Shown here piece after piece: positions 48,961 to 58,210 of a stretch of 64,000 nucleotides of DNA. The stretch's first letter is position 1. Each line of letters starts with the position of its first letter. The notes below the pieces were generated by a model. That model worked only from the letters and a program-made list of their open reading frames with translations, was not told where the DNA came from and made no database searches. Source of the DNA: DASQZK01 sp963763215 (GTDB lineage Bacteria > Bacteroidota > Bacteroidia > Bacteroidales > GCA-2748055); assembly GCA_963763215.1 (NCBI GenBank), contig CAVXNX010000025.1, positions 1 to 64,000 on the forward strand, given 5' to 3'. The position numbers and the translations under genes are program-made.

Positions 48961-49706
48961 ATGGCCACAGATAAGTATGATATCATTTATCTCCCCGAAA
49001 CGGATTCGACAAATTTACAGGCCATCTGCCCTTTTGTCAGAAGACAGGGATAAAAGATCCTTTTGTGGTCAGAACAGATTTCCAGGAGAAGGGCAGGGGC
49101 CAGTCGGATAATATCTGGATCTCGGAAAAGGGAAAGAACCTCCTGTGCAGTATTGCCGTTTACCCCGACTTACCTTGATGTCTCCAATCATTTTTACCTG
49201 TCGAAAATAGCCGCCCTTGCCCTCCGTGATACGCTCAGCGATTATTTCGCCGGGGCTCAGATCAAATGGCCCAATGATATTCTTGTCAATGAACGGAAGA
49301 TCGCCGGGATCCTCATTGAAAACACCCTGCAGAATCAAAAAGTCCTGAGCAGCGTGATGGGGATCGGTCTAAATGTGAACCAGACGTCTTTCCCGGAATT
49401 TTCACCGGAAGCAACAAGCATGCTTCTCGAAACAGGTTCGGCACAGGATGTAGATGAAGTGATGCAAATCCTGATCGACCGGTTCGATCACTGGTATGGC
49501 GTTCTCGCTGAAAAACGATGGCAGACGATCGATTCCGGCTTATCTCGCCGGCATGTACAGGTACAACAGCTACGCCACTTACCGGGTCGGGCGAATATGA
49601 ATTCAGGGCAAAGATCGCCGGTGTGGAATCCGACGGCCACCTGTTGCTCGAAACCGAGAATAAAGAAGTGCTGAAGTTCGAATTCAAAGAGGTGAACTTC
49701 GTGTAG
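48961..49706 (+). CDS. birA: Biotin-protein ligase BirA, frame broken
   Basis: Single-domain biotin [acetyl-CoA-carboxylase] ligase, about 248 residues, attaching biotin to carboxylase subunits. From ATG 48961: YDIIYLPETDSTNLQA, then after a break near 49040 VVRTDFQEKGRGQSDNIW and SEKGKNLLCSIAVYP (biotinyl-AMP loop), after a break near 49168 TYLDVSNHFYLSKIAALALR, IKWPNDILVNERKIAGILIE (catalytic Lys), VMGIGLNVNQTSFPE. Further breaks near 49540 and 49600 lead to the C-terminal SH3-like strand EYEFRAKIAGVESDGHLLLE. No DNA-binding domain is present, so it is not a repressor. The repeated breaks in a gene expected to be indispensable argue for sequence error. Confidence 0.85.
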
Positions 49707-49756
49707 CCCCGGGCTCTTTAGGGAAGAAGGGGACGAAACCGGTCTGAGGCAAATTG

Positions 49757-50161
49757 TCAGAACGGGATCTTCTCCAGGTGATCCACAATGGTATCGACAA
49801 ACTCTTGCAGGGGTTTCCTGACCATCCCCATCATGAGCTTGTTGACATTGGGCTCGACGGTAATTTTTACCCGCGTATCATAATCGGCCATGCCTTTCAG
49901 CTGGATCCAGAGGGTGAAACCCACCGGTGTCCCCGATTCGGAAACGATCTTGATCAGTTTGTAGGGTTCCTTCTCGGTGATCCTCAGCCCGGCTTTCCCA
50001 ATGCCCTCCACACTGAACGAACAGGAGTCTCCTTCGGATGAAAAATTTTTCACCTTGTCCTCCGGCACCAGTTGTTTATAATTATCAAAGTCGGAAAGAA
50101 ATCCGAATACCCTCTCGTCACAATGCTCTATTTTTCCAATTCTGCTTTCGATTTTACTCAT
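49757..50161 (-). CDS. SRPBCC (START-like) domain protein
   Basis: 134-residue cytoplasmic protein; start at 50159-50161 (MSKIESRIGKIEHCDERVF) overlaps the pyrE stop by four bases (ATGA). The pattern of an N-terminal strand, FGFLSDFDNYKQLVP helices, a beta sheet (CSFSVEGIGKAGLRITEKEP; GFTLWIQLKG; TRVKITVEPNVNK) and a long C-terminal helix (GMVRKPLQEFVDTIVDHLEK) matches the SRPBCC fold that binds hydrophobic ligands. In Bacteroidota such a gene regularly follows pyrE. The ligand is unknown. Confidence 0.75.
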   Translation of the reverse strand: MSKIESRIGKIEHCDERVFGFLSDFDNYKQLVPEDKVKNFSSEGDSCSFSVEGIGKAGLRITEKEPYKLIKIVSESGTPVGFTLWIQLKGMADYDTRVKITVEPNVNKLMMGMVRKPLQEFVDTIVDHLEKIPF

Positions 50162-50799
50162 GGCATGTATTTTTTCATCCAGTTTTCGGGATCTTTCCTC
50201 CACATTTCCAGGACCTGCACCTGGTTCCTGGTAATGGATCCGGTTTTCAGGGCGAGGTCGAGAAGGGCCGTATAGTCACTCAACGTATAGAGTTCACAGC
50301 CAGCCTCGTGGAAATTTTTCGCGGCCACGGGGAACCCGTAGGTGAAGATGGCGACCATCCCGGTCACGACGGCTCCGGCTCCGCGCATGGCATTCAGTGC
50401 TTTCAGACTGCTTCCGCCGGTAGACACAAGGTCCTCCAAAATGACCGCTTTCTGCCCGGCCCTCAGTTCACCTTCGATGAGATTTTCCATCCCGTGATTT
50501 TTTGCAGCCGAGCGGATATACACGAAAGGAAGTTTCATGGCATCCGCCACGAGCGCTCCCTGGGCAATGGCCCCGGTGGCAACACCGGCAATCACATCGG
50601 GTTTTCCGAATTTCTCCCCGATGAGCTCCACGAAGGCGTCCCTGATGTAGCCCCGGATTTCAGGATACGAAAGTGTCTTCCGGTTATCGCAGTAGATGGG
50701 CGATTTCCAGCCTGAAGCCCAGGTAAAGGGATTTGCAGGTTCTAATTTTATTGCGTTACTTTGCAGCAGGTAGCTGGCAATCTTTTCTTTCTGATTCAT
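50158..50799 (-). CDS. pyrE: Orotate phosphoribosyltransferase
   Basis: 213-residue enzyme of UMP synthesis joining orotate and PRPP. Start at 50797-50799 (MNQKEKIASYLLQSNAIKLE) is the family N-terminus; an in-frame extension to 50874 lies within the divergent gene and is rejected. Motifs: FTWASGWKSPIYCDNRKTLS, DVIAGVATGAIAQGALVAD, YIRSAAKNHG (loop Lys), and the PRPP site AVILEDLVSTGGSSLKAL. Only 10 bases separate its start from that of the divergent NUDIX gene. It is coupled downstream to the SRPBCC gene. Confidence 0.94.
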   Translation of the reverse strand: MNQKEKIASYLLQSNAIKLEPANPFTWASGWKSPIYCDNRKTLSYPEIRGYIRDAFVELIGEKFGKPDVIAGVATGAIAQGALVADAMKLPFVYIRSAAKNHGMENLIEGELRAGQKAVILEDLVSTGGSSLKALNAMRGAGAVVTGMVAIFTYGFPVAAKNFHEAGCELYTLSDYTALLDLALKTGSITRNQVQVLEMWRKDPENWMKKYMP

Positions 50800-50806
50800 A
50801 ACGCGG

Positions 50807-50814
50807 CAAATGTA
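50807..50814 (-). promoter_or_regulatory. -7 element for pyrE over NUDIX start codon
   Basis: Minus-strand TACATTTG (50807-50814) fits TAnnTTTG and ends 7 bases before the pyrE ATG, which would give an almost leaderless mRNA. It includes the ATG (50810-50812) of the divergent NUDIX gene. No clear -33 TTTG is visible, so this is tentative. Confidence 0.35.
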
Positions 50815-51427
50815 TAAAGTTTTTTTCAGGGATCGAATTGTTTTTTTCCCCAACGATTTCCCGGATGCCTTCAAAAAACATACCGGCTTATTTTATCGTT
50901 ACGGGAACAGGGACGAATTGAAGGCCCTTATTGATGCCTTTTTCGACCTTGAAAAGATCCCGCGTCCTCTACATCACCCACCCTGATCCCGGGTTCATCC
51001 GTGAAGAATTCAAATCCTGTTTCAGGCTGATCCGGGCTGCCGGAGGGGTGGTCAGAAACATCCGGGGCGAGATCATGATCATCAAACGCCACGGCCTTTG
51101 GGACCTTCCCAAGGGAAAAATGGAACCGGATGAAATCGCCTGAAGAGACTGCCCTCCGTGAAGTACAAGAAGAATGCAGCATCGAGGGACTGAAACTCGG
51201 CGAACCCATCACCCTCACCTACCATACCTACATCCTTGACGGTGAACCCGTGCTGAAAGAAATCACCTGGTTTGACATGGCCACCGCCGACGATAGGCAC
51301 ACCGGAACCCCAAAGGAAAGAAGATATCACTGAAGCTGTCTGGTTCAAACCCCGTGATGTCGCCACGATCACCGACAATACCTACCCGTCCATCATCGAA
51401 GTCCTGACCGCCTTCGGCATCCTTTGA
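50810..51427 (+). CDS. NUDIX hydrolase, frame broken
   Basis: About 205 residues. The N-terminal segment (MYKVFFRDRIVFFPNDFPDA ... LKALIDAFFDLEKIP) is a domain seen before the NUDIX fold in Bacteroidota proteins. After a break near 50965 come VLYITHPDPGFIREEF, GGVVRNIRGEIMIIKRHG and LWDLPKGKMEPDE, then SPEETALREVQEECSI, which completes the NUDIX box (GX5EX7REUXEEXGU). The break at 51135 is an extra A in GATGAAATCG. The one near 51318 is an extra A in GGAAAGAAG, after which ITEAVWFKPRDVATI and YPSIIEVLTAFGIL end the protein. It would hydrolyse a nucleoside diphosphate derivative, substrate unknown. Its stop abuts that of the convergent TlpA-like gene with no gap. Confidence 0.8.
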
Positions 51428-52843
51428 TCAGATCTCTCCCCTCTCCTTCATCACCCTGAACAGGACCTGGTCAAGCCCTTCAGAAGGATTTGCGGCCGGC
51501 GATCTGACCATTTTGCCTTCCCTGTCGATCAGGTAAAATACCGGGAAGGCCCTGACATCATATTCCCGGAGTACATCATCCCCATCTCCGGCCAGCAGTA
51601 CGGTCCAGTTGATCTGGTTTTCTTCCATGAACCGCTTCACGTCTTCCGGGTTGCCCGAGGGAATGATGGTGACCACCGTAAGGTAAGCCTTGTACCTTGC
51701 GGCCATCACCTTCAGGTATTCGAATTCCTTTAAACAGCCCATGCTCTGAGTGTCGCAGAAGCCAAGACAGACATATTTCCCGCGGTAGTCAGACAGGGCA
51801 TGGCTGACACCATCCGGATCCCGGAGGCGAAATCCGGGTGCCGGGCTGCCGGGCTGCAGACTTGTGAACTTCCGGATCATGAACCCGGCCATATCTTCGA
51901 TAACCGGTATCTTCGTCCGGCTTCTGACCGTATCGGCAAAGGCGATCATCTTCTCCCGGGGAAAATCACCGGCATAGAACGACTGGTAAATCTCTTCGAG
52001 AAGAACTGTTTCAAAAAGGGTATCGTTTTGCATCACGACATCGGGATGGAGGTAGGCTTTCAGACTATCGTAAGACAGGCGGCCAAAAACCCTGTAGATC
52101 CCATGAAATCTGTTTTCCATGGAGAGATGCTGGTAATAATCGTTGAAAACCAACCGGAAAAGCCCGGCATAGGGTGGAAGTCCGAAATCCACCTTTTTTC
52201 CGAGGAAATAGCCGGCAATGAGGGAGTCCGTGTTATAGGCGTTAACCGTAAATTCCAATACACCCAGTTTGTAGGACCTGTACCGGCGATAGTACGACGG
52301 GTCACTCAGATCCGGAGGAACAGGGTTGGCCCTGATGAATGAATCAAGTTTGGCCCTGCTGTATGCCGGTGAATAATACCGGAGGACCTGCTTGTCGTGA
52401 AAAGGCTCATATTGCAGGTTGAAATCCCGTATGGCCTGGTTCAAACCCTTGCCGGTGCAGCCGGTGCATGTCACCGAAAGGAGGTAGAGGGCTTTCCGGT
52501 AATACGGGTTGGTCTTCCATTCCCCGGAAATACCGGAGACCGCGGGAAGAGTCAGTTCATAGGATTTACCGGGTTCGACAAAAAAATACGCCAGGTAAGG
52601 ACCGAGCTCGGCATAGAGACATTCCGTCGTTTTTGTCGCGATGGAGAAACGGAAGCTGCCGTCGGATGCCACGTATGCCCGGGCTTCGGGATACCGGATG
52701 GTGAAGAGGGGCTCACGGTACCGGAAAAAGGCAATGGAGTCGCCGGCGAAATCCTTCCCTGTTCCGGAGATCGTCGTGAGCTGGGCTGACAGAGACCAGC
52801 CGGGTGTCATCACCAGGATCAACAGGATAATAGCCCTCAGCAT
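51428..52843 (-). CDS. TlpA-like thioredoxin-fold protein, no CxxC
   Basis: Intact 471-residue exported protein; start at 52841-52843 (MLRAIILLILVMTPGWSLSAQ signal). The N-terminal ~85 residues resemble the DUF4369-type beta domain of Bacteroidota TlpA/AhpC-like proteins (ISGTGKDFAGDSIAFFRY ... FFVEPGKSYELTLP). A helical middle region follows, and residues ~340-471 are a thioredoxin-like domain (GSPAPGFRLRDPDGVSHALS, YRGKYVCLGFCDTQSMGC, VVTIIPSGNPEDVKRFME, VRAFPVFYLIDREGKMV). The redox motif WCxxC is missing: the position reads FCDTQSMGC, two Cys six residues apart. A CTGCTG-type pair at TCTGCTGKG lies earlier. Disulfide exchange is therefore doubtful. It starts 1 base after coaD ends. Confidence 0.75.
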   Translation of the reverse strand: MLRAIILLILVMTPGWSLSAQLTTISGTGKDFAGDSIAFFRYREPLFTIRYPEARAYVASDGSFRFSIATKTTECLYAELGPYLAYFFVEPGKSYELTLPAVSGISGEWKTNPYYRKALYLLSVTCTGCTGKGLNQAIRDFNLQYEPFHDKQVLRYYSPAYSRAKLDSFIRANPVPPDLSDPSYYRRYRSYKLGVLEFTVNAYNTDSLIAGYFLGKKVDFGLPPYAGLFRLVFNDYYQHLSMENRFHGIYRVFGRLSYDSLKAYLHPDVVMQNDTLFETVLLEEIYQSFYAGDFPREKMIAFADTVRSRTKIPVIEDMAGFMIRKFTSLQPGSPAPGFRLRDPDGVSHALSDYRGKYVCLGFCDTQSMGCLKEFEYLKVMAARYKAYLTVVTIIPSGNPEDVKRFMEENQINWTVLLAGDGDDVLREYDVRAFPVFYLIDREGKMVRSPAANPSEGLDQVLFRVMKERGEI

Positions 52844-52844
52844 T

Positions 52845-53315
52845 TCAAATGTAGTTTTTAATGTTGATGCCCTGGGGAAGGAATTTGCTGGCATCCCCGC
52901 CATGGATCAGAATGTCCCTGACAATTGTCGAATTGACGGGAGTATATTCCGGGGCAGTCAGGAGAAAAACCGACTCAATTTCGGGCCTCATTGCCTTGTT
53001 GACCTGTCCGATGGCCCGCTCATATTCGAAATCCGCAGCTGTACGAAGCCCCCGAAGGAGATACCGGGCCCCCGTATTGAAACAATAATCGACGGTCAGC
53101 CCTTCGTAATGCTCCACTTCGATTTTGGGGTTGCCGCTGAATACATCCCTGATCAACCGGAGCCTGTTCTCCAGGGTGAGATATGATTTTTTGGCTGTGT
53201 TGTGGCCCACCGCAATGATGATCCGGTCGAACAAGGGGGCCGCGCGGTTCACAATCGACTGATGACCAATGGTGAAAGGGTCGAAGGAACCCGGGAAGAC
53301 AGCTACCTTTTCCAT
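52845..53315 (-). CDS. coaD: Phosphopantetheine adenylyltransferase
   Basis: Intact 156-residue enzyme making dephospho-CoA from 4'-phosphopantetheine and ATP. Start at 53313-53315 (MEKVAVFPGSFDPFTIGH) includes the T/SxGH nucleotidyltransferase motif; the longer open frame upstream is non-coding. Other motifs: IIIAVGHNTAKKSYLTLENR, YLLRGLRTAADFEYERAIGQ and the end motif VNSTIVRDILIHGGDASKFL. It is followed after 1 base by the TlpA-like gene. The 184 bases upstream to the LiaF-like gene hold no recognisable gene. Confidence 0.94.
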   Translation of the reverse strand: MEKVAVFPGSFDPFTIGHQSIVNRAAPLFDRIIIAVGHNTAKKSYLTLENRLRLIRDVFSGNPKIEVEHYEGLTVDYCFNTGARYLLRGLRTAADFEYERAIGQVNKAMRPEIESVFLLTAPEYTPVNSTIVRDILIHGGDASKFLPQGINIKNYI

Positions 53316-53499
53316 AACGGTTGTTTTAGCAAAGGTAGTAATCATTTCACGAATTAATAAACCGTTGAGGGGCGGAAGGCGAAAAAGCCCCGGCAAACAT
53401 GTCACGTCGGCCAGGAAAACCCTGACGGTAACCCGTTGAAATCCACCCCCTGGCGATGGCGTCACGAAAGGGAAATCCGGCTGCCTGATCAGGCAATGC

Positions 53500-54033
53500 T
53501 TAGTAGAGCTTGACATCCACGCCCCCGAAAACCACATCGACTTTGATGTCGAGGAAGGGGGCGGCGGGATCGAAACCGGGACTTTCGTAAGTGGTGTTCC
53601 CGAAGACTGCCGAGTTGCCGTTGGGGAGATTGGCACCGGCAAAGGCGGCATCCACCCTGATCCGCACAGGAATGTCGCGGGACAGCCTGATTTCAGCCCC
53701 TCCGAACACCGTGTTCAGCCTGACTTTCTTAACTGATCCGTCGAGCCTGAAATCCCTGAAATCATAAACCCCCCGGCCGAAAATGACATTGTATTCCTTG
53801 CCGTTCTCGAAAGCCTCATATCTCTTCTCACCAAAGAGCACGTCATGTTCCCCGGTGTGCATGTGCCGGACCCCGATGCCGCCGAAGAGGAGCCTGAAAC
53901 CGATAAAAATGAAGATGAAAGCCACGACGATCTTCAGCAACGGGAAATCAATATTGAAGATGATGCGGAAGACCAGGCTTAATCCGAGGATGATGAGCAA
54001 CAATCCCCAAAAAAGTGCAGGACCCATTTTCAT
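53500..54033 (-). CDS. LiaF-like membrane protein
   Basis: Intact 177-residue protein. Two or three N-terminal hydrophobic segments (ALFWGLLLIILGLSLVFRII; LLKIVVAFIFIFIGFRLLFGG) are followed by a C-terminal repeat-rich beta domain with YNVIFGRGVYDFRDF, VRLNTVFGGAEIRL, RVDAAFAGANLPNG and DIKVDVVFGGVDVKLY. The recurrent VFGG motif is typical of the LiaF / cell-wall-active antibiotic response domain (PF09922-like). In Firmicutes LiaF regulates an envelope stress kinase; here no kinase is adjacent and the role is unknown. Confidence 0.75.
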   Translation of the reverse strand: MKMGPALFWGLLLIILGLSLVFRIIFNIDFPLLKIVVAFIFIFIGFRLLFGGIGVRHMHTGEHDVLFGEKRYEAFENGKEYNVIFGRGVYDFRDFRLDGSVKKVRLNTVFGGAEIRLSRDIPVRIRVDAAFAGANLPNGNSAVFGNTTYESPGFDPAAPFLDIKVDVVFGGVDVKLY

Positions 54034-54086
54034 AGTGTTTAGTTATTAAGTGAACCAAAGGTACTTAAAAAGAGATTGCAACAGAA

Positions 54087-54111
54087 AAAGGGCGAAAAAA
54101 AATCGCCCTTT
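54087..54111 (-). terminator. Rho-independent terminator after lon
   Basis: AAAGGGCGA (54087-54095) and TCGCCCTTT (54103-54111) form a 9-bp stem across a 7-base loop. On the minus strand the stem is followed by further T residues, so it ends the lon transcript, whose stop is 53 bases away, and insulates the LiaF-like gene. Confidence 0.85.
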
Positions 54112-54163
54112 CATGTTCATCTTTCCCGGGTGTGATCCGCATGATCTTTCCCCCGCGTCCCCG

Positions 54164-56622
54164 TCAACCGATTTTCAGCGGTTTTTTCACTTTTTCTTTA
54201 AGAAGTGCCTGCTCCAGGACTTCGAGTACCGTATCGACATAATGGAATGTAAGTCCTTTCCGGTAAATATCCTTGATTTCGAGGATATCCTTTTCATTTT
54301 CCCGCGACATGATGATGTCGGTGATCCCGGCACGTTTGGCGGCCAGGATTTTTTCCTTGATGCCCCCGACCGGAAGGACCTTACCCCTGAGGGTGATTTC
54401 ACCGGTCATGGCCAGGTTTTTCCTCACTTTTCTCTGCGTAAAGGCTGAAGCCATGGAAGTGAGCATGGTAATACCTGCTGATGGGCCGTCTTTGGGGATG
54501 GCTCCCTCAGGGATATGCACATGGACATTCCAGTTTTCAAAAACATCCGGATCGATGCCGATGATATCGGAATGGGCTTTCAGGTATTCCAGGGCGATGA
54601 CAGCCGATTCCTTCATGACGTCGCCAAGGTTTCCCGTAAGGGTCAGATTGCCTTTTCCTTTGCTCAGGCTCGTTTCAACAAAGAGGATTTCACCTCCCAC
54701 AGCCGTCCAGGCCAGACCCGTGACCACACCGGCAAATTCGTTGTTCTCATACCTGTCTTTAAGATACTGGGGCGGACCGAGAATTTCTTCGATATCCCCT
54801 GCATGAAGGATTTTCTTGTATTCACTGCCGAAAGCTTCCTTCCTGGCAATAACCCTCATGATTTTCGCGATCTGCTTATCAAGCTGCCGTACACCGGATT
54901 CCCGGGTGTAAAATTCGATGACATGCTCGATGGCTTTTTTGTCGAATTTTGACGTCGTTTTTTTTCAGCCCGTGTGCCGAGAGCTGTTTGGGAATGAGAT
55001 GTCTGCGGGCGATCTCGACCTTTTCTTCCACAAGATAACCGGACACTTCGATGATCTCCATCCTGTCGAGGAGAGCCGGGTTGATCGTGCTGGTCGTATT
55101 GGCCGTGGCAATGAACATCACCTTCGACAGATCGAAATCGATCTCAAGGTAATTGTCATGGAAAGCCGAATTTTGTTCAGGGTCGAGCACTTCCAGCAGC
55201 GAAGAGGCCGGATCGCCGTGAAAATCATGGCCGACCTTATCGATCTCATCGAGGACAAACACAGGGTTTGAAGACTTGGTTTTCTTCAGGTTCTGGATGA
55301 TGCGCCCGGGCATGGCGCCGATATAGGTTTTCCGGTGCCCCCTGATTTCCGCTTCATCATGCAGCCCGCCCAGTGAGATCCTCACGTATTTCCGTCCGAG
55401 CGCACTGGCAATGGATTTCCCGAGGGAAGTTTTTCCGACCCCCGGGGGGCCGACAAGGCAGATGATGGGTGATTTCAGGTCGCCTTTCAGCTTCAGCACC
55501 GCCAGGTGTTCCAGTATCCGTTCCTTAACCTTTTCAAGTCCGAAATGGTCCCGTTCAAGGATCTTTTCTGCTCTCTGAAGGTTGAAATTATCTTTGGTAT
55601 AAACATTCCAGGGAAGGTCGAGAAGCGTCTGGACATAGTTCACCTGGACCGAATATTCTCCGGAAGCCGGATTCAGCCGGTGAAGTTTATCCGCTTCCTT
55701 CATGAAATATTCCTTGACTTCCTTGTCCCATTTTTTCTTCTTGGCCTTCTCCTTCAGCTCGGCAATTTCCTGTTCGAGAGGATTGCCGCCCAGTTCATCC
55801 TGGATGGTCTTCATCTGCTGCTGCAAGCAGATATTCCCGCTGCTGCTGGTCAAGATCATGCTTAACCTTGGTCTGGATATCATTTTTGAGTTCAAGCATC
55901 TGCACTTCCCGTGTCAGGTATTCAAGCAGGCGGATTCCCCTTCTGCCGGAGATCATTGAGTTCGAGCAGCCCCTGCTTATCCTTGAGATCCATGTCGTTG
56001 TTGGAGGACAGGAAATTGATCAGGAAGGTGGTGCTTTCGATATTTTTAACGGCGAAGGTGGCTTCAGGGGGAATATTGGATGACAGCTTAATGATCTTCA
56101 GCGACAATTCCTTCAGGGAAGCAATGATCGCCTTGAGTTCGTCCTGGTTTTCCGATTTCCGGTCCTCCTGCACAGCAACCCTGGCAACCAGATATGGCTT
56201 GTCGGATACGACATCCAGCATCCGGAAGCTTTTCTTCCCCTGGATGATGATCGAGGTGGAACCGTCGGGCATTTCCAGGATCTTCAGGATCTGAGCTACC
56301 GTCCCCACCTCATAGAGATCGACAGGCTTTGGTTCTTCGACATCGGCGTCCCGTCTGGGCGATCGTGCCCAGAATCTTGTTTTTCTGATATACATCCTGG
56401 ACGAGTTTCAGGGATTTGGACCTTCCCACCGTGATCGGGATGACCACACCCGGAAAAAGAACCGTATTGCTGAAGTGGAAGAATGGGAAGAACATCGGGG
56501 ACATTCAGTTTCGTGACTTCCTGTTCTTCTTCCTCCGATATGATGGGTATGAATTCTGCATCCTCGTCAAAACTATCCTGAGACAGAAAATTATTATAGT
56601 TCAAGTCTGAGAGTTTCTTCAT
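54164..56622 (-). CDS. lon: ATP-dependent protease Lon, frame broken
   Basis: Cytosolic quality-control protease, about 820 residues reconstructed from ATG 56620-56622 (MKKLSDLNYNNFLSQ). The substrate-binding N-domain (NTVLFPGVVIPITVGRSKSL ... KPVDLYEVGTVAQILKI) leads to a coiled coil (REYLLQQQMKTIQDELGG), the AAA domain with GPPGVGKTSLGKSIA, VFVLDEIDKVG, and TANTTSTINPALLDRMEII, and the protease domain with the Ser-Lys dyad (KDGPSAGITMLTSM and GGIKEKILAAKRAG). Breaks lie near 56520, 56355, 55935, 55825, 54955 and 54870. Every segment joins to the next without loss, so sequence errors are much more likely than a pseudogene. It follows the GlmU-like gene (117 bases) and ends at the terminator at 54087. 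Confidence 0.92.
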
Positions 56623-56739
56623 AAAAACGTTATCTCCTTTCTTCTGACAAATCGTCCGATTCACTGTACTTATTTACCGGCTTCAACCGGCTGGGTCAAT
56701 ATGGCAACTCCTATGCCAAAGCTTATGCTGCCTGCTGTT

Positions 56740-57925
56740 TTATTTTCTGTACCTGGCTGTCAGATTGAAGACCTCACTCAGTATTTCCTTATCAGCATCG
56801 CCGAGTGTGAGATTGCCTCCTGGCCATCACCTGTTCTGCAACTTCAAACGCTTTCGGCAGGGAAAAGGTTGAGAATCCATGAGCCCCTCCCCAGCTGAAC
56901 GAAGGAATGAATGCGCGGGGAAACCCGGAGCCGAAAATATTGGCACTCACGCCCACAACGGTGCCGGTATTGAACATGGTATTGATGCCGCATTTGGAAT
57001 GATCGCCCATAATGAGCCCGCAGAACAGCAGACCGGTATCGGTGAACGATTCGGTTTCATAATTCCAGACCCTGACCTTAGCATAATTGTTCTTCAGGTT
57101 TGAATTATTGGTGTCGGCGCCGATATTACACCATTCCCCGATAACGGAATTGCCGAGGAAGCCATCGTGGGCTTTGTTGGAATAACCCTGGATGACGCAG
57201 TTATTCACCTCTCCACCCACTTTTGAATGTGGCCCGATGGTGGTCGGACCATAGATCTTGGCCCAGAGCTTGACCGTGGAATGCTCGCCGAGTGCAAAAG
57301 GCCCGCGGATGACGCTGCCTTCCATGATCTCGCTTCCCCTGCCCAGATAGACGGGCCCCGTCGTGGCATTGATCGTCGCAAATTCCGCCTGCACACCTTC
57401 TTCAACGAAAATATGATCTTCACCCAGGATCTGGTTACGGGTATTGAGGATCAGGGAATGACGGCCTGACGTCAGCAATTCGAAATCCCGCCGGATGGCC
57501 TCACCATTCCAGCTGAAAATATTCCAGGGATGATCGAGGATCAACAGCCCGCCAGTATATTGCTGACCTGTAGCGGCAGAAAGCCCGCCTGGGGCGAAGT
57601 TCCCCGCCTTCTCCCCTTTTACACGGCAGGCCAGTAAACGCTTATCCCTGAAAAGAGCACCCCCTTCAGGCAGTCCCATAACCGCTTCGGCAAAGGGCCA
57701 GTCGGGAATAACAGCTCCGTTGATGAACAGGTTATCGTCGGCGAGGGTGCATGGAAATTTGGCCGACAGGTAGGGTTCTGTCTGGTAACTGACAGGGAAC
57801 CCGGTTAATTTTTCCCACTTCTCCGAGATGGTGAGGATGCCGATCCGAATCCGGGCGACAGGCCGGGTGAAGGTCAGAGGCAGAAGGGTCCTTCTGCTGA
57901 GATCGTCGAAGAAAACAATATTCAT
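56740..57925 (-). CDS. GlmU-like sugar nucleotidyltransferase/LbH protein
   Basis: About 395 residues. Start at 57923-57925 (MNIVFFDDLSRRTLLPLTFT). The N-terminal part resembles the degenerate nucleotidyltransferase domain of the Bacteroidota GlmU-like family (RPVARIRIGILTISEKW). The C-terminal half is a left-handed beta-helix of hexapeptide repeats (GPVYLGRGSEIMEGSVIRGP, ALGEHSTVKLWAKIYGPTTI, NSVIGEWCNIGADTNNSNLK, GDHSKCGINTMFNTGTVVGV). A break near 56815 hides the true C-terminus (NLTLGDADKEILSEVFNLTA), which ends at 56740-56742. It may activate or acetylate a sugar 1-phosphate but lacks an evident full pyrophosphorylase GxG loop. It sits between rpmE and lon. Confidence 0.8.
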
Positions 57926-57980
57926 GGCTGGGATTGCATTTATTGTGAATAACGAGGGATGCCTCAAAAAGGTTTAGATT

Positions 57981-57999
57981 CCTGCCGATGACCGGCAGG
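57981..57999. other. Short perfect hairpin
   Basis: CCTGCCG and CGGCAGG form a 7-bp perfect inverted repeat around a 5-base loop, 56 bases upstream of the GlmU-like start. No T tract follows on either strand, so it is not a standard terminator; it might be a leader structure or protein site. Confidence 0.3.
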
Positions 58000-58154
58000 A
58001 TTGACGACGTTTCCCCGGTAGATCCGCCACAGACCTGTCCCCTTTATCGTCACCTTCCTGAGGGTGTGGCTCCGGATGGGGCCAGGCGGATTTTCCTGAA
58101 TGATACAGCAACCTGTCTCCCACCTTTCCCCCTGCATTCCCGGTGGCACCGCAC

Positions 58155-58181
58155 AAAAAACTCCGGTTGACGGCCGGAGTT
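58155..58181 (-). terminator. Rho-independent terminator after rpmE
   Basis: AACTCCGG (58159-58166) pairs with CCGGAGTT (58174-58181). On the minus strand the stem is followed by six T (58160-58155). It lies 30 bases after the rpmE stop. Confidence 0.88.
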
Positions 58182-58210
58182 GGAATACTATTTTTAACAG
58201 ATAGGGGAGT

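Noticed and set aside
54164..56622. Programmed frameshifting or true pseudogene as explanation for the broken lon
   Set aside because: Six breaks in one gene without slippery heptamers or long A runs, with no lost residues, and similar breaks in unrelated neighbours. Sequence error is simpler.
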